This document shows positions 8,511 to 18,813 of a stretch of 64,000 nucleotides of DNA, piece after piece; the stretch's first letter is position 1, and every line of letters begins with the position of its first letter. A program made the translations under genes and the position numbers. The DNA comes from an uncultured Clostridia bacterium (GTDB lineage: Bacteria > Bacillota > Clostridia > Oscillospirales > Acutalibacteraceae). The notes beneath the pieces are model-generated. The model saw only the letters and a list, made by a program, of their open reading frames with translations. It was not told the DNA's origin and made no database searches. The DNA is taken from the NCBI GenBank assembly GCA_944380765.1, contig CALWIO010000004.1:34764-98763 (forward strand), in the 5' to 3' direction.

Positions 8511-9434
8511 ATGGACTGGACAGAAATTAAAATAGAGGTTGACTCGGAAAATATCGACCGCTGCGCCGATATTGCTTCAATGGCGGTTCCTTACGGAATT
8601 TATATTGAGGATTACCGTAATCTTGAACAGGACGCGTGGGAGATAGCTCATATTGACCTGATTGACGAGGATTTGCTTAAAAAGGACCGCAGCAAAGGGT
8701 ATGTGCATATATATATTTCTCCCGAGGAGAATTATAACGAAGCCATTTCTTTTCTGAGAGAGCGTTATGAGAGCGAGGGCATACCCTATAAAATCGACCA
8801 TAAGGAATGTAAAAACGAGGACTGGGAGAATAACTGGAAAGAATATTTCAAACCCCTTAAAGTCGGTGAAAAACTCCTTATAAGACCTGTGTGGATTGAC
8901 GATTATGACGCGGACGGCAGAGCTGTGCTCAATATCGAGCCGGGGCTCGCTTTCGGTTCGGGAGGGCACAACACAACCCGTCTTTGTCTTGAAACGCTTG
9001 AAAAACACATAAAGAAAGGCGACAGGGTGCTCGACTGCGGCTGCGGAAGCGGTATTTTGTCCATAGCTTCGCTTCTTTTGGGCGCGCAGAGCGCCGTGGG
9101 CGTTGATATTGACGCGTTGGCGGTCAAAACAGCCCGTGAAAACGGTATTACCAACGGTATGACCGAGCCTGAACTGACTTTCATAAAGGGAAACCTTGTC
9201 GATAAGGTCAGCGGAAAATACAATGTAATCGTGGCTAATATAGTCGCCGATATAATAATAATGTTCTCTTCTCAGGTGGGCGGATTTTTGGAGGACGGCG
9301 GAGTTTTTATAACTTCCGGCATTATCGCCCCGCGTGAGGAAGAGGTAACAAAAGCCTTTTATGATAACGGCTTTGAGGTTGCCGAAAGATATGAGGACGG
9401 CGGCTGGCTCTGCTTTGTCTGCAAAAAAGCGTGA
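8511..9434 (+). CDS. prmA: Ribosomal protein L11 methyltransferase
   Basis: 307-residue SAM-dependent enzyme that trimethylates ribosomal protein L11. The N-terminal L11-recognition domain (MDWTEIKIEV..., with NWKEYFKPLKVGEKLLIRPV) is followed by the Rossmann methyltransferase domain: LAFGSGGHNTTRLCLE, the SAM motif VLDCGCGSGILSIASLLLGA, VGVDIDALAVKTARENG and VIVANIVADII (the N-x-x-A motif of PrmA). Start at 8511 has GAGGTG upstream and directly follows the rplS terminator. Length and motifs are complete. Confidence 0.95.
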   Translation: MDWTEIKIEVDSENIDRCADIASMAVPYGIYIEDYRNLEQDAWEIAHIDLIDEDLLKKDRSKGYVHIYISPEENYNEAISFLRERYESEGIPYKIDHKECKNEDWENNWKEYFKPLKVGEKLLIRPVWIDDYDADGRAVLNIEPGLAFGSGGHNTTRLCLETLEKHIKKGDRVLDCGCGSGILSIASLLLGAQSAVGVDIDALAVKTARENGITNGMTEPELTFIKGNLVDKVSGKYNVIVANIVADIIIMFSSQVGGFLEDGGVFITSGIIAPREEEVTKAFYDNGFEVAERYEDGGWLCFVCKKA

Positions 9435-9451
9435 CTTAAACTCAATTTGTA

Positions 9452-9480
9452 TTGAGATTTGGAATTTAAAATGATATAAT
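9452..9480 (+). promoter_or_regulatory. Promoter of the arabinose catabolic operon
   Basis: TTGAGA (9452-9457) and TATAAT (9475-9480), spacer 17. The -35 overlaps a small hairpin CTCAAT-TTGT-ATTGAG (9441-9456), which may act as a weak prmA terminator or an operator. Confidence 0.6.
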
Positions 9481-9509
9481 TGTAAAAAAGCGAACAGGGG
9501 CTGATTATT

Positions 9510-11105
9510 TTGGAAAAACAGGCGGCTGCGGCTGAAATTTTAAACGGAAAAACCGTGCTCGGAATTGAGTTCGGCTCAACCCGTATCAAGGCGGTTATGA
9601 TAGGCGAAAATCACGAGCCTCTGGCTTCGGGAGCCTTTGACTGGGAAAACCGCTTTGAAAACGGAGTGTGGACTTATCGTTTAAGCGATGTGTGGGCAGG
9701 ACTTCAAAGCGCTTATGCAGAGTTAAAGGCAGACGCGCTCGAAAAATATTCCGTCAGGGTGACGAGCTTTAAGGCGATGGGATTTTCCGCTATGATGCAC
9801 GGCTATCTGCCCTTTGATAAAAACGGAAAGCAGCTTGCCGAGTTCAGAACATGGCGCAATACCATAACCGAAGAGGCGTCCGAAAAGCTCACACGGCTTT
9901 TTCACTTTAATATTCCTCAGCGCTGGAGCGTGGCGCATCTTTATCAGGCTGTTCTGAAAGGCGAAAGCCATGTAAAGGATATTGATTTTATAACAACTCT
10001 TGAAGGCTATGTTCACTGGCAGCTTACCGGCAAAAAGGTCATCGGAGTAGGCGAGGCGGCAGGTATGTTCCCCGTTGACAGCTCTGAAAACTGCTATGAC
10101 GAAGCTATGCTTGAAAAATTCAACGCTTTGACAGCCGAAATGCCGTGGAAAATTGGCGATATTCTCCCCGAAATACTCACAGCGGGCGAAAACGCCGGAA
10201 CTCTCACAAAAGAGGGAGCTGTGCTTCTGGACCCCACAGGCGAGCTTGAAAGCGGTATTCTGCTCTGTCCGCCGGAGGGTGACGCGGGAACGGGTATGGT
10301 GGCAACCAACAGCATTACTCCCAATACCGGCAATGTTTCTGCGGGAACTTCCATTTTCGCTATGGTGGTGCTCCCCAAACCTCTTAACGATATTTATACC
10401 GAAATCGATATGGTCGCTACTCCCGAGGGCAAACCCGTGGCGATGGTGCACTGCAATACCTGTACTTCCGATTTGGACGCGTGGGTAAAGCTGTTTTCGG
10501 AGCTTTTAAATAAGTCCGGCGTGAATGTCAGTAAACCGGCTCTTTACGATATGCTGTATAACGCGGCCCTTGAAGGCGAAAGCGACTGCGGAGGACTTGT
10601 AAACTTCAACTATTTTTCGGGTGAGCCGGTCGCGGGACTCGCAGAGGGCAGACCGCTGTTTGTAAGAATGCCGGACGCCGATTTTTCCCTCGCCAACTTT
10701 ATGCGCGCCCAGCTTTTCAGCACAATGGCTACTCTGCGTATGGGAATGGATATTCTCTTTGAAAAGGAAAATATAAAGCTTCATAAACTCTTGGGACACG
10801 GCGGACTGTTTAAGACAAAGCTTGTCGGTCAAAAGCTTATGGCGGGAGCGCTTAATGTGCCCGTTTCCGTAATGAAAACCGCGGGCGAGGGCGGAGCGTG
10901 GGGAATTGCCCTGCTTGCCGCTTACTGCGCGAACCGCGCCGAGGGTGAAACTTTGGAGGATTACCTTAACAATAAGGTGTTTTCGGAAAACGCCGGCTCA
11001 ACGGTGGAGCCGGACGAAAACGATGTTAAAGGCTTTAACGCATTTATGAAGAAATACAAAGCCGCCTCGGCAGCCGAAAAAGCGGCGGTTGAAGCGCTTA
11101 AATAA
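9510..11105 (+). CDS. FGGY-family carbohydrate kinase, probable L-ribulokinase
   Basis: 531 residues with the FGGY actin-like ATPase fold: [15 protein letters not shown] (phosphate 1), [36 protein letters not shown] and [20 protein letters not shown] near the C-terminus. It heads a tight set with araA (20 bases) and araD (10 bases), so phosphorylation of L-ribulose is the expected reaction. It is not a close look-alike of classic AraB, so this is an assignment by context. The start is TTG at 9510 with AGGGG upstream at a slightly long spacing. Confidence 0.75.
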   Translation: MEKQAAAAEILNGKTVLGIEFGSTRIKAVMIGENHEPLASGAFDWENRFENGVWTYRLSDVWAGLQSAYAELKADALEKYSVRVTSFKAMGFSAMMHGYLPFDKNGKQLAEFRTWRNTITEEASEKLTRLFHFNIPQRWSVAHLYQAVLKGESHVKDIDFITTLEGYVHWQLTGKKVIGVGEAAGMFPVDSSENCYDEAMLEKFNALTAEMPWKIGDILPEILTAGENAGTLTKEGAVLLDPTGELESGILLCPPEGDAGTGMVATNSITPNTGNVSAGTSIFAMVVLPKPLNDIYTEIDMVATPEGKPVAMVHCNTCTSDLDAWVKLFSELLNKSGVNVSKPALYDMLYNAALEGESDCGGLVNFNYFSGEPVAGLAEGRPLFVRMPDADFSLANFMRAQLFSTMATLRMGMDILFEKENIKLHKLLGHGGLFKTKLVGQKLMAGALNVPVSVMKTAGEGGAWGIALLAAYCANRAEGETLEDYLNNKVFSENAGSTVEPDENDVKGFNAFMKKYKAASAAEKAAVEALK

Positions 11106-11125
11106 AAATATAAGGAGAAACAGTT

Positions 11126-12604
11126 ATGAGTTTAAAGGATTATGAATTTTGGTTTGTAGTCGGCAGTCAGTTCCTTTACGGACCCGAGGTGCTTGAAACG
11201 GTAGCCGGGCGCGCTCAGGAGATGGTTGACAAGCTCAACGAAAGCAAAACGCTTCCCTGCAAAATTGTTTATAAGGTTACCGCAAAGACCAATAAAGAGA
11301 TAACCGATGTGGTAAAAGAGGCTAACTATAACGACCGCTGCGCCGGTATTATTACATGGTGCCACACTTTCAGCCCCAGCAAAATGTGGATTAACGGCTT
11401 TGTTGACCTGAGAAAGCCGTACTGTCACCTTGCAACTCAGTATAATGTGTCAATTCCCAACGAGGAAATTGATATGGACTTTATGAATCTTAATCAGGCG
11501 GCTCACGGCGACCGTGAACACGGCTTTATTGCAGCGCGTCTGCGTATGCCGAGAAAGATTATCGCCGGTCACTGGACCGACCCGAAAGTAAGGGAGCGCC
11601 TTGCAGGCTGGATGCGCGCGGCAGTAGGCGTAGCTTTCAGCAAGAATTTAAAGGTTATGCGCTTCGGCGACAATATGCGTGAGGTTGCCGTGACCGAGGG
11701 CGATAAGGTAGAGGTTCAGGCAAAGCTCGGCTGGCAGGTCAATACTTGGGCTGTGGGCGATTTGGTCAGGGAAATGAACGCCGTAACCGAGAGCGAAATT
11801 GACGCACTTGTAGCGGAGTATAACGATAAATACGAAATGGCTACCGACGACATAGCGGCAGTGCGCTATCAGGCGAAAGAAGAAATCGCTATTAAAAAGA
11901 TGCTTGACCGCGAGGGCTGTATGGCGTTTTCAAATACTTTCCAGGACCTTTACGGAATGGAACAGCTTCCCGGACTTGCCAGTCAGCACCTTATGGCTCA
12001 GGGCTACGGCTACGGCGGCGAGGGCGACTGGAAGGTTGCCGCTATGACCGCTATATTAAAGGCTATGAGCGAGGGTATGGACGGCGGAACAGGTTTTATG
12101 GAGGATTATACATATCACCTTGAAGAGAGCGGAAAATACAGCCTCGGCGCTCACATGCTTGAAGTCTGCCCCTCTCTTGCCGCGGCAAAACCCAGAATAG
12201 AAACGCATTTTCTGGGAATAGGTATGAATGAGAAAGACCCGGCAAGACTTGTGTTTGAGGGCAAAGCAGGCAAAGCCATCGTTGTAAGCTTAATTGATAT
12301 GGGCGGCAGACTTCGCCTTATCTGTCAGGATATTGAGTGCGTCAAGCCTATAATGGAAATGCCCAATCTTCCTGTTGCCCGCGTAATGTGGAAAGCTTAT
12401 CCCGATTTGGAAACAGGCCTTGAATGCTGGATTACAGCCGGCGGAGCGCACCATACCGTTTTAAGCCACGATGTAACCGCCGACCAGATGCGCGACTTTG
12501 CCAAGATGATGGATATTGAGTATGTCCATATAGGCAAGGATACTACGGTTGAGGCTCTTGAACAGCAGCTCTTCCTTGCCGACCTTGCCTGGAAGCTGAA
12601 ATGA
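11126..12604 (+). CDS. araA: L-arabinose isomerase
   Basis: 492 residues, the usual length. Isomerises L-arabinose to L-ribulose using Mn2+. Recognisable stretches are [20 protein letters not shown] at the N-terminus, [39 protein letters not shown] segment at about residue 188, and the metal-site region [20 protein letters not shown] with the [13 protein letters not shown] [10 protein letters not shown]. Located between the kinase and araD genes with an AAGGAG ribosome binding site, in the order of the catabolic operon. Confidence 0.97.
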   Translation: MSLKDYEFWFVVGSQFLYGPEVLETVAGRAQEMVDKLNESKTLPCKIVYKVTAKTNKEITDVVKEANYNDRCAGIITWCHTFSPSKMWINGFVDLRKPYCHLATQYNVSIPNEEIDMDFMNLNQAAHGDREHGFIAARLRMPRKIIAGHWTDPKVRERLAGWMRAAVGVAFSKNLKVMRFGDNMREVAVTEGDKVEVQAKLGWQVNTWAVGDLVREMNAVTESEIDALVAEYNDKYEMATDDIAAVRYQAKEEIAIKKMLDREGCMAFSNTFQDLYGMEQLPGLASQHLMAQGYGYGGEGDWKVAAMTAILKAMSEGMDGGTGFMEDYTYHLEESGKYSLGAHMLEVCPSLAAAKPRIETHFLGIGMNEKDPARLVFEGKAGKAIVVSLIDMGGRLRLICQDIECVKPIMEMPNLPVARVMWKAYPDLETGLECWITAGGAHHTVLSHDVTADQMRDFAKMMDIEYVHIGKDTTVEALEQQLFLADLAWKLK

Positions 12605-12614
12605 GGAAACGCTG

Positions 12615-13310
12615 ATGCTTGAAGATTTAAAAGAACTCGTCTGCGAGGCGAATTTACTGCTGCCAAAATATCACCTTGTGACATTTACATGGGGAAATGT
12701 GTCGGGAGTTGACCGTGAAAAAGGGCTTATGGTTATTAAACCCTCGGGTGTGGAGTATGACTCCATGAAGCCCTCGGATATGGTTGTGGTTGACCTCGCC
12801 ACCGGAAAAAAGGTTGAGGGCGGCTTGAACCCCTCTTCGGATACCGATACCCATGTGGTGCTGTATAACGCTTTCCCCGATATAGGCGGTATTGTTCATA
12901 CCCATTCCCGCTGGGCAACCGTTTTCGCCCAGTCGGGCAGGGGAATACCGGCTCTCGGAACAACTCACGCCGACTATTTCTACGGCGAGATTCCATGTAC
13001 ACGCAAAATGACACCGCAGGAAATCGCCGGCAGGTACGAGTATGAAACGGGCAGGGTAATTACCGAAACCTTTGAAAATATCAGCGAAAACGATATGCCC
13101 TCGGTACTTGTCCATTCGCACGGGGCGTTTTCATGGGGAACAGACCCCATGAACGCTGTGCACAACGCGGTGGTGCTTGAAGAGCTTGCGTTTATGGCAT
13201 GGCATAACCTTATGATGAATCCGGGAATAAGCCCCATGCAGCAGGAACTTCTTGATAAGCATTATTTAAGAAAGCACGGCGCGAACGCCTATTACGGACA
13301 AAAAAATTAA
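12615..13310 (+). CDS. araD: L-ribulose-5-phosphate 4-epimerase
   Basis: 231-residue class II aldolase-family epimerase giving D-xylulose 5-phosphate, the last step of the arabinose route. Visible features: [35 protein letters not shown], zinc-binding histidines in [15 protein letters not shown] and the [13 protein letters not shown] segment, and AYYGQKN at the end. It follows araA by 10 bases and is closed by a strong terminator. Confidence 0.96.
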   Translation: MLEDLKELVCEANLLLPKYHLVTFTWGNVSGVDREKGLMVIKPSGVEYDSMKPSDMVVVDLATGKKVEGGLNPSSDTDTHVVLYNAFPDIGGIVHTHSRWATVFAQSGRGIPALGTTHADYFYGEIPCTRKMTPQEIAGRYEYETGRVITETFENISENDMPSVLVHSHGAFSWGTDPMNAVHNAVVLEELAFMAWHNLMMNPGISPMQQELLDKHYLRKHGANAYYGQKN

Positions 13311-13317
13311 CATAAAT

Positions 13318-13349
13318 TGCCGCGGAGCAAATCCGCGGCATATTTTTTT
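13318..13349 (+). terminator. Terminator after araD
   Basis: A perfect 9-bp stem TGCCGCGGA (13318-13326) / TCCGCGGCA (13332-13340) with loop GCAAA, followed by a T-rich tail. Confidence 0.92.
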
Positions 13350-13390
13350 GCTTTTGGGCAACTTTTGGCTGCGGTATTTGACACTTTTTG

Positions 13391-13419
13391 TTGCAACTAA
13401 CGGAAAAATATGTTATTAT
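13391..13419 (+). promoter_or_regulatory. Promoter of the M28 peptidase gene
   Basis: TTGCAA (13391-13396) and TATTAT (13414-13419), spacer 17. Confidence 0.55.
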
Positions 13420-13444
13420 ATCTTTATTATAAGGGGGTAATAAT

Positions 13445-14686
13445 ATGGATCTTAAAAAAATTATCGACAAAAAGGACTGGGCGGCTCAGTATATGCTTGA
13501 TGAAATCACGCATATAATCAAAACCTTTGAAAAGCGCTCACCCGGTTCCGAGGGCGAAAAACAGGCCTGCGAGTATATGGCGGATGTGCTCAAAAACGAC
13601 TGCGGCTGCGACAGGGTTGAGGTTGAGCCTTTCAAGGAAAACCCCGGCTCGTTCTACGGCTGGATTTATTTTACAATAACCTTTGTGCTTATTGCCATAG
13701 CCGCGTTTTTCTACATTCCGCTTCTGTCGGTTGTTTTAATCGCGTTAGGGCTCATAATAGTTCTTATTCAGTTTGGCTTTTACAAAAAGCTTATCGACCG
13801 CTTTTTCCCTGAGAAAACAGGTCATAATGTAACCGCTCTTAAAATCTGCACGGGCGATGTCAAACGCCGTATAATTTTTAACGGACATCCTGACGCCGCA
13901 TGGGAGTGGCCGGTAAACTACGCGCTCGGCGGCGTAGGCTTTGAGGCTCACGCTGTTATCTGCGGAATCGGCGCGGTTTATTATATGGTGATTTCAATTC
14001 TTTATATGGTTAAGCACGGCGTATCTGCCGGAGTTGTCGATACCTCTGATGTGCTGTTTAAATTCGCGCTCGGCGGACTCGCGTTTGTTCCTTTCCTTGT
14101 AGGCCTTTATTGGATGTGGAATAAAAACAGAATTGTTGACGGCGCGAACGATAACCTTTCGGGCTGCTATATGGGCATAGCTATTCTCAAAGCGCTCAAA
14201 GACGAGGGTATTGAGTTTGAAAATACCGAAATCGGCGTTATTCTCACCGGCTCCGAGGAGGCGGGACTTCGCGGCGCAAAGGCGTGGTGCGAAGAGCACA
14301 AGGGCGATTTTGACGATGTGCCTACATTCATTTTCTCTTATGACACTATCCATGACCCGAAATTCCTTATGGCAAATTACCGTGACCTCAACGGAACGGT
14401 TAAAGCTGATAAAGATGTTTCCGATTTGTTTATGGAAGCCGCCAAAGAGCTTGGCATTCCCTGCAAAAAAGGCTGGGTTCCTCCGCTGGGCGGCGCTACC
14501 GACTCCGCTGCGTTTGCTCAGGCAGGATTCAGGGCGACCGGCATTACAGGACTTAATCATAAACTTGAATCCTATTATCATACAAGAAGAGATACATACG
14601 ACAATATGAATCTTGACGGACTTGCCGGCTGCTTCGCGGTGAGCGTCAAGGCGCTTGAAATGTTCGACAACGGCGCAAAGCAGTAA
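13445..14686 (+). CDS. M28-family zinc peptidase with internal membrane segments
   Basis: 413 residues. An N-terminal peptidase portion (RSPGSEGEKQACEYMADVLK) is interrupted by two hydrophobic pairs (about residues 75-112 and 160-225), then the metal-binding part: DGANDNLSGC, LTGSEEAGLRGAKAWC with the catalytic Glu pair, SYDTIHDP and NHKLESYYHTRRDT with the last His. This is the M28 aminopeptidase pattern. The membrane segments inserted between the domain halves are unusual. It lies between the ara genes and a sugar symporter but has its own promoter and terminator, so a link to arabinose use is not implied. Substrate unknown. Confidence 0.8.
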   Translation: MDLKKIIDKKDWAAQYMLDEITHIIKTFEKRSPGSEGEKQACEYMADVLKNDCGCDRVEVEPFKENPGSFYGWIYFTITFVLIAIAAFFYIPLLSVVLIALGLIIVLIQFGFYKKLIDRFFPEKTGHNVTALKICTGDVKRRIIFNGHPDAAWEWPVNYALGGVGFEAHAVICGIGAVYYMVISILYMVKHGVSAGVVDTSDVLFKFALGGLAFVPFLVGLYWMWNKNRIVDGANDNLSGCYMGIAILKALKDEGIEFENTEIGVILTGSEEAGLRGAKAWCEEHKGDFDDVPTFIFSYDTIHDPKFLMANYRDLNGTVKADKDVSDLFMEAAKELGIPCKKGWVPPLGGATDSAAFAQAGFRATGITGLNHKLESYYHTRRDTYDNMNLDGLAGCFAVSVKALEMFDNGAKQ

Positions 14687-14706
14687 ATTCAAAGCAATAC
14701 AGCATA

Positions 14707-14747
14707 AATTTGTCCTTCCGGATCTGTCCGGGGGGACAAATATTTTT
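14707..14747 (+). terminator. Terminator after the M28 peptidase gene
   Basis: ATTTGTCC (14708-14715) pairs with GGACAAAT (14734-14741) around an inner TCCGGA-type stem, followed by ATTTTT. Confidence 0.85.
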
Positions 14748-14759
14748 AATAAAATATCA

Positions 14760-14788
14760 TTGAAATTACGGCATAATTGTGTTAATAT
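14760..14788 (+). promoter_or_regulatory. Promoter of the GPH symporter gene
   Basis: TTGAAA (14760-14765) and TAATAT (14783-14788), spacer 17. Confidence 0.55.
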
Positions 14789-14819
14789 TATATAGATAAC
14801 TATGAGAAAGAGGGAGAAT

Positions 14820-16382
14820 ATGAAAATTAACGATTTACTGCACAAAATTTACGGCACAAAGCCGAATGACGGAAATCTTCAGCCAAAAGAAGCTCTGGCA
14901 TACGGTATTGCCGGCTTCGGTCAGAATTTTATATGCACCATAATAGGTTCATATCTTACAATATTTATGACCGACGCGCTTCTTTTCGGCAGCGCTGAAA
15001 AAGGAACTGTTTTCAAATCAATTACAGGCGCTATGGCAGTTGCTTTCTTAATGCTCGGCACCCGTATTTTTGACGCTCTGAACGACCCGATTATGGGCAG
15101 TATTGTTGACAGAACAAGAACAAAATGGGGTAAATGCCGCCCATATCTTAAATGGACAGCCATTCCCATCGCGGTTATGACGATAATCTGCTTTTTGCCG
15201 TTTTTCCCGGCTAAAACAAAGTCAACCTTTGTAATGATTTCGGTTATCTATGTAATCTGGTCCGTTGTCTATACAATAGTTGATGTTCCCTACTGGGGAC
15301 TTTCCACCTGCATGACAAACGATACCGTTGTGCGCGGCAATATGCTTACCGTTACAAGGCTTCTGTGCACACTCGGCGCCGGCATAGTAACCGTGGGAGT
15401 GCCCATTATCACCGGAGCGGTTACCGCCAAGTATAAATATACAGCGGACGATATTTCCGAAATTATGTCGCAGTTCGGCGTTGACAGCGAAACCGCCATG
15501 ACTTATATCGACACGGTTAAACCCCAGTTTATTCAGGCAAACGCCGACACTCTTAAATGGACTTACTTTATATGCGCCCTTGTGTTTACTCTTCTTGCCG
15601 TGCCTATGTTCTTCTACGGCTTTAAAAACACTAAGGAAAGATTCACTTCGACCGATAATCCTACCAGCCTGTGGCACAATCTCGGCTTGCTCTTTAAAAA
15701 TAAGGAGCTCCTTCTGGTTGTTCTTTCGGGTATTCTCGGCGGAGCGAGAATGGTTTATACATATACCGGCGGTCTGTATTTCGCTAAATATGTCCTTAAA
15801 CAGGAGGGCTGGTACAGCCTTATAACCCTTTTGGTTGTACCCGGCGGACTGGTAGCTTCACTGCTTGTTCCCTGGATGACAAAGAAATTCACCAAAAAAT
15901 GGGCTTATATCTATGTTCATATCCTCGGCGCGGTTGTAATGTTCGCAATGTACTTTATCGGCTATGATAAGCCGTGGAAACTTATTGTCTGCGCCGTAGG
16001 GCTTGTTCTTCTCGGTATTCCGCAGGGCGTAAACAACATTATTACATACGCTATGATAGGCGATACGGTTGAGTACCTTGAATGGAAAACCGGCGAGCGA
16101 GGCGAGGGTATATGCTTCGCTATGCAGACTCTCATCAATAAGGTCGGTATGGCTGTTGGCGCGTTCGTAGGCGTGTTCTCTTATGACTGGGCGGGCATTA
16201 ACCCTGCCGCTACCATGGCAATTACTCCTGACGGCGAAAAGATAATGTGGAATGTTCTGGTGCTTTCCGGCGCTATCAGTATGGTGGGAACAATTATCCC
16301 CATGCTCTTCTACACCATAACCGAGAAAAAGCAAAAGCAAATGGTTGAGGAAATAGCGGCAAGAAAAGCAAACGCGAAATAA
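14820..16382 (+). CDS. GPH-family (MFS) glycoside/pentoside:cation symporter
   Basis: 520 residues with about 12 membrane helices. The N-terminal region YGIAGFGQNFICTIIGSYLT, the loop ALNDPIMGSIVDRTRTKWGK CRPY-type signature (D-P-x-x-G-x-x-x-D-R-T) and the WSVVYTIVDVPYWGLS segment are characteristic of the glycoside-pentoside-hexuronide family. Its position after the arabinose genes suggests uptake of L-arabinose, arabinosides or another pentoside, but the substrate cannot be read from sequence. Start at 14820 is supported by GAGGGAG; an ATG six codons earlier lacks a site. A roughly 45-residue cytoplasmic or external insert lies around residues 205-250. Confidence 0.88.
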   Translation: MKINDLLHKIYGTKPNDGNLQPKEALAYGIAGFGQNFICTIIGSYLTIFMTDALLFGSAEKGTVFKSITGAMAVAFLMLGTRIFDALNDPIMGSIVDRTRTKWGKCRPYLKWTAIPIAVMTIICFLPFFPAKTKSTFVMISVIYVIWSVVYTIVDVPYWGLSTCMTNDTVVRGNMLTVTRLLCTLGAGIVTVGVPIITGAVTAKYKYTADDISEIMSQFGVDSETAMTYIDTVKPQFIQANADTLKWTYFICALVFTLLAVPMFFYGFKNTKERFTSTDNPTSLWHNLGLLFKNKELLLVVLSGILGGARMVYTYTGGLYFAKYVLKQEGWYSLITLLVVPGGLVASLLVPWMTKKFTKKWAYIYVHILGAVVMFAMYFIGYDKPWKLIVCAVGLVLLGIPQGVNNIITYAMIGDTVEYLEWKTGERGEGICFAMQTLINKVGMAVGAFVGVFSYDWAGINPAATMAITPDGEKIMWNVLVLSGAISMVGTIIPMLFYTITEKKQKQMVEEIAARKANAK

Positions 16383-16388
16383 AAATTA

Positions 16389-16415
16389 AAGCGGCAATTT
16401 ATTGCCGCTTTTTTT
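16389..16415 (+). terminator. Terminator after the GPH symporter gene
   Basis: AAGCGGCAA (16389-16397) / TTGCCGCTT (16402-16410), loop TTTA, followed by five T. Confidence 0.9.
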
Positions 16416-16425
16416 ATGAGGTTTT

Positions 16426-17100
16426 ATGAAATATAATAATATGGTCGAGGCGGTTTTCATAAACCGCCCCAACAGATTTACAGCCTGTGTGGAAATAAAC
16501 GGAAAAGAGGAAATCTGCCATGTGAAAAATACCGGCAGATGCCGTGAGCTTTTCCTAAAAGGCGCGCGCGTCTATCTTGAAAAAAGTAAAAATCCCAACA
16601 GAAAAACCCGTTACGATTTGATAACCGTAAGTAAAAACGGCGAGCTTTTTAATGTGGACAGCAATTCCGTCAACAAGCTAGCGCTTGAATATTTTAAAAG
16701 TCAGCCGGAAGTAGTCCTTTGCCGTCCCGAATATAAATTCGGAAATTCCCGGCTTGACATATTCGCTCAAACCGAAAAAAGCAAAATACTTGCCGAGATT
16801 AAAAGCGTTACCCTTGTAAACGGCGGCAGAGCGCTTTTTCCTGACGCCGCGACCGAAAGGGGAGTAAAACACCTTAAAGAACTGCAAAAAGCCGTCAGAG
16901 AGGGCTACAGGGCATTTGTATTCTTTATAGCGCTGTGCGGCAGCGCCGAGGTGTTCTCACCTAATGTAAAAGCTCATCCGCAATTCGCCGAGGAGCTTGT
17001 TAAAGCGGCTGAAAACGGCGTGGAGATAAGGGCGTTTAACTGTTGCGTCAAACCTGACGAAGTAAGCCTTAAAGACGAAATTCCCGTTGAGCTTTTATGA
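16426..17100 (+). CDS. sfsA: SfsA family protein (sugar fermentation stimulation / DNA-binding)
   Basis: 224 residues. Segments RPNRFTACVEINGKEEICHV, NTGRCRELFLKGARVYLE, NSRLDIFAQTEKSKILAEIK, SVTLVNGGRALFPDAATERG and HLKELQKAV match the SfsA family. E. coli SfsA was linked to maltose gene expression and binds DNA; the fold contains an OB domain and a nuclease-like domain (the D-x..E-I-K-S pattern seen here). The ribosome binding site is weak (TGAGG), only 10 bases after the preceding terminator. The cellular role remains uncertain. Confidence 0.9.
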   Translation: MKYNNMVEAVFINRPNRFTACVEINGKEEICHVKNTGRCRELFLKGARVYLEKSKNPNRKTRYDLITVSKNGELFNVDSNSVNKLALEYFKSQPEVVLCRPEYKFGNSRLDIFAQTEKSKILAEIKSVTLVNGGRALFPDAATERGVKHLKELQKAVREGYRAFVFFIALCGSAEVFSPNVKAHPQFAEELVKAAENGVEIRAFNCCVKPDEVSLKDEIPVELL

Positions 17101-17116
17101 ATATTTATAAATAAAG

Positions 17117-17152
17117 AACCCCATGCGGCAATAGCGCTGCCGCAGGGGGTTT
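17117..17152. terminator. Bidirectional terminator between sfsA and the decarboxylase operon
   Basis: AACCCC-A-TGCGGCA (17117-17130) pairs with TGCCGCA-GGGGTT (17138-17151). It separates two converging genes. Confidence 0.8.
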
Positions 17153-17171
17153 GCTGTATTAAATGATTTTA

Positions 17172-18347
17172 TCAGCCGAACTGTGAAAGCAGGAAACCGG
17201 CGGCAACAGCCGAACCGATAACGCCCGCAACATTCGGGCCCATAGCGTGCATAAGCAGGAAGTTTGAGGGGTTGTATTTTCTTCCCTCAACCTGTGATAC
17301 TCTTGCCGCCATAGGAACGGCGGAAACGCCTGCCGAACCGATAAGCGGATTGATTTTTCCGCGTGTGATAAGGTTGAGCAGTTTTCCGAAAAGAACGCCG
17401 CCTGCCGTTGAGAACGAGAACGCGAGAAGGCCGATGGCGATAATAAGGAGCGTTTTAACATCAAGGAAAGTTTTTCCTTCCGCTGTCGCGCCAACCGTAA
17501 CGCCGAGCAAAATTGTTACAATGTTGCAAAGAGCGTTCTGAGCGGTGTCTGAAAGACGGTCGGTAACTCCGCTTTCTTTAAAGAGGTTGCCGAGCATGAG
17601 AAGACCGAGCAGGGGGGCAACCGACGGAAGCGTAAGCACGCATATAACGGTAACAACAATCGGGAAAATAATCTTTTCAGCCTTGCTTACGGTGCGCAGC
17701 TGGTCCATCTTGATTTTTCTTTCCTTCTTTGTTGTCAGCAGTTTCATAATAGGCGGCTGAATAAGCGGAATAAGCGCCATGTATGAGTACGCGGCAACGG
17801 CGATAGGTCCTAAAAGCTGGGGAGCAAGTTTACCGGTAAGATAGATGGCGGTAGGACCGTCAGCGCCTCCGATAATGGCGATTGAAGCGGCCTCCTCAGC
17901 CGTAAACTGGCCGGTGGCGATAGCAACAAGGAAAGCTACATAAATGCCGAGCTGAGCCGCGGCGCCGAGAATAAGGCTTGAAGGATTGGCAAGCAGAGGG
18001 CCGAAGTCGGTCATAGCGCCGACGCCCATAAAGATAAGGCAGGGGAATATACTCGATTTAACGCCGGCGTAAATCAGCCTTAAAACGCCCGTGTCATACC
18101 AGTGAGCCCCCTCTACGACTTCTCCCGAATAGGACGAGGTCATAAGCGGGTCAGCCATAATTTCGGGATAAATATTGACAAGAAGCATACCGAATGCTAT
18201 GGGAAGTAAAAGCAGAGGCTCGAATTTTTTGACAACAGCCAAATAAATAAGTCCGAACGAAACTGCAATCATTACCCAGTTCTGCCAATCAAGGTTTATA
18301 AAATTTGAATCCCGAAAGATATCAATTAAAGCATTAACGATTGACAT
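17172..18347 (-). CDS. oadB: Na+-translocating decarboxylase beta subunit
   Basis: 391 residues, highly hydrophobic, with about 11 membrane segments. This is the carboxybiotin decarboxylase/Na+ channel subunit (OadB/MmdB/GcdB). Diagnostic stretches: [40 protein letters not shown] with the conserved Asp of the Na+ path, and [19 protein letters not shown] at the end. The start at 18347 (GGAGGA upstream) lies just beyond the biotin subunit stop. It is the last gene of the oadA-oadG-biotin carrier-oadB unit; which acyl substrate is decarboxylated depends on the first gene. Confidence 0.93.
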   Translation of the reverse strand: MSIVNALIDIFRDSNFINLDWQNWVMIAVSFGLIYLAVVKKFEPLLLLPIAFGMLLVNIYPEIMADPLMTSSYSGEVVEGAHWYDTGVLRLIYAGVKSSIFPCLIFMGVGAMTDFGPLLANPSSLILGAAAQLGIYVAFLVAIATGQFTAEEAASIAIIGGADGPTAIYLTGKLAPQLLGPIAVAAYSYMALIPLIQPPIMKLLTTKKERKIKMDQLRTVSKAEKIIFPIVVTVICVLTLPSVAPLLGLLMLGNLFKESGVTDRLSDTAQNALCNIVTILLGVTVGATAEGKTFLDVKTLLIIAIGLLAFSFSTAGGVLFGKLLNLITRGKINPLIGSAGVSAVPMAARVSQVEGRKYNPSNFLLMHAMGPNVAGVIGSAVAAGFLLSQFG

Positions 18348-18361
18348 CCGGACTCCTCCAA

Positions 18362-18796
18362 TCAACCGATAACGGCAAGAACTTCGTCAGTGGCAACATT
18401 GCTTCCCTTGGTGGCGACAACCTGATTAACGGTGCCTGCGCAGGGAGCAACAATTTCGTTTTCCATCTTCATAGCTTCAAGAATGAAGAGAATATCTCCC
18501 TCTTTTACAGCCTGACCCTGAGAAACATTTACCGAAAGAATTGTTCCGGGCATGGGAGCCTTAACGGTTGTTCCTTCACCGACAACTACGGGAGCGGGAG
18601 CGGCCGCAGGCACGGGAGCCGCAGCGGGAGCAGGAGCAGCCGCAGGCGCGGGAGCCGCAGCAGGAGCAGGAGCAGGAGCGGCAACAGGCGCAGGAGCCGC
18701 CGCAACAGTGGGAACAACAGAGGTAACAACGGCTTCGTTAAGCTCGTTAACCTCAACTTCATAATCCATTCCGTTTAATGTAACTACATATTTCAT
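18362..18796 (-). CDS. Biotin carrier subunit with Ala-Pro hinge
   Basis: 144 residues. A short N-terminal beta segment ([16 protein letters not shown]) is followed by a flexible Ala/Pro repeat (about residues 30-72) and a biotinyl domain with the modification motif EAMKMEN. It carries the carboxyl group from the transferase subunit to OadB. The hinge repeats at DNA level (18590-18720) create long but meaningless open frames on the other strand. Ribosome binding site AGGAG. In many oxaloacetate decarboxylases this domain is fused to OadA; here it is a separate polypeptide, as in methylmalonyl-CoA and glutaconyl-CoA decarboxylases. Confidence 0.93.
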   Translation of the reverse strand: MKYVVTLNGMDYEVEVNELNEAVVTSVVPTVAAAPAPVAAPAPAPAAAPAPAAAPAPAAAPVPAAAPAPVVVGEGTTVKAPMPGTILSVNVSQGQAVKEGDILFILEAMKMENEIVAPCAGTVNQVVATKGSNVATDEVLAVIG

Positions 18797-18813
18797 TTTG
18801 AATATCTCCTTTG

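Noticed and set aside
18590..18720. Possible CRISPR or satellite repeat
   Set aside because: The short GC-rich repeats encode the Ala-Pro hinge in frame; there are no spacers.
18341..18778. Long plus-strand frame rich in Ser/Arg/Gly and another rich in Ala/Gly
   Set aside because: Both are mirror frames of the Ala-Pro hinge repeat of the biotin carrier gene; no ribosome binding site and no plausible protein.
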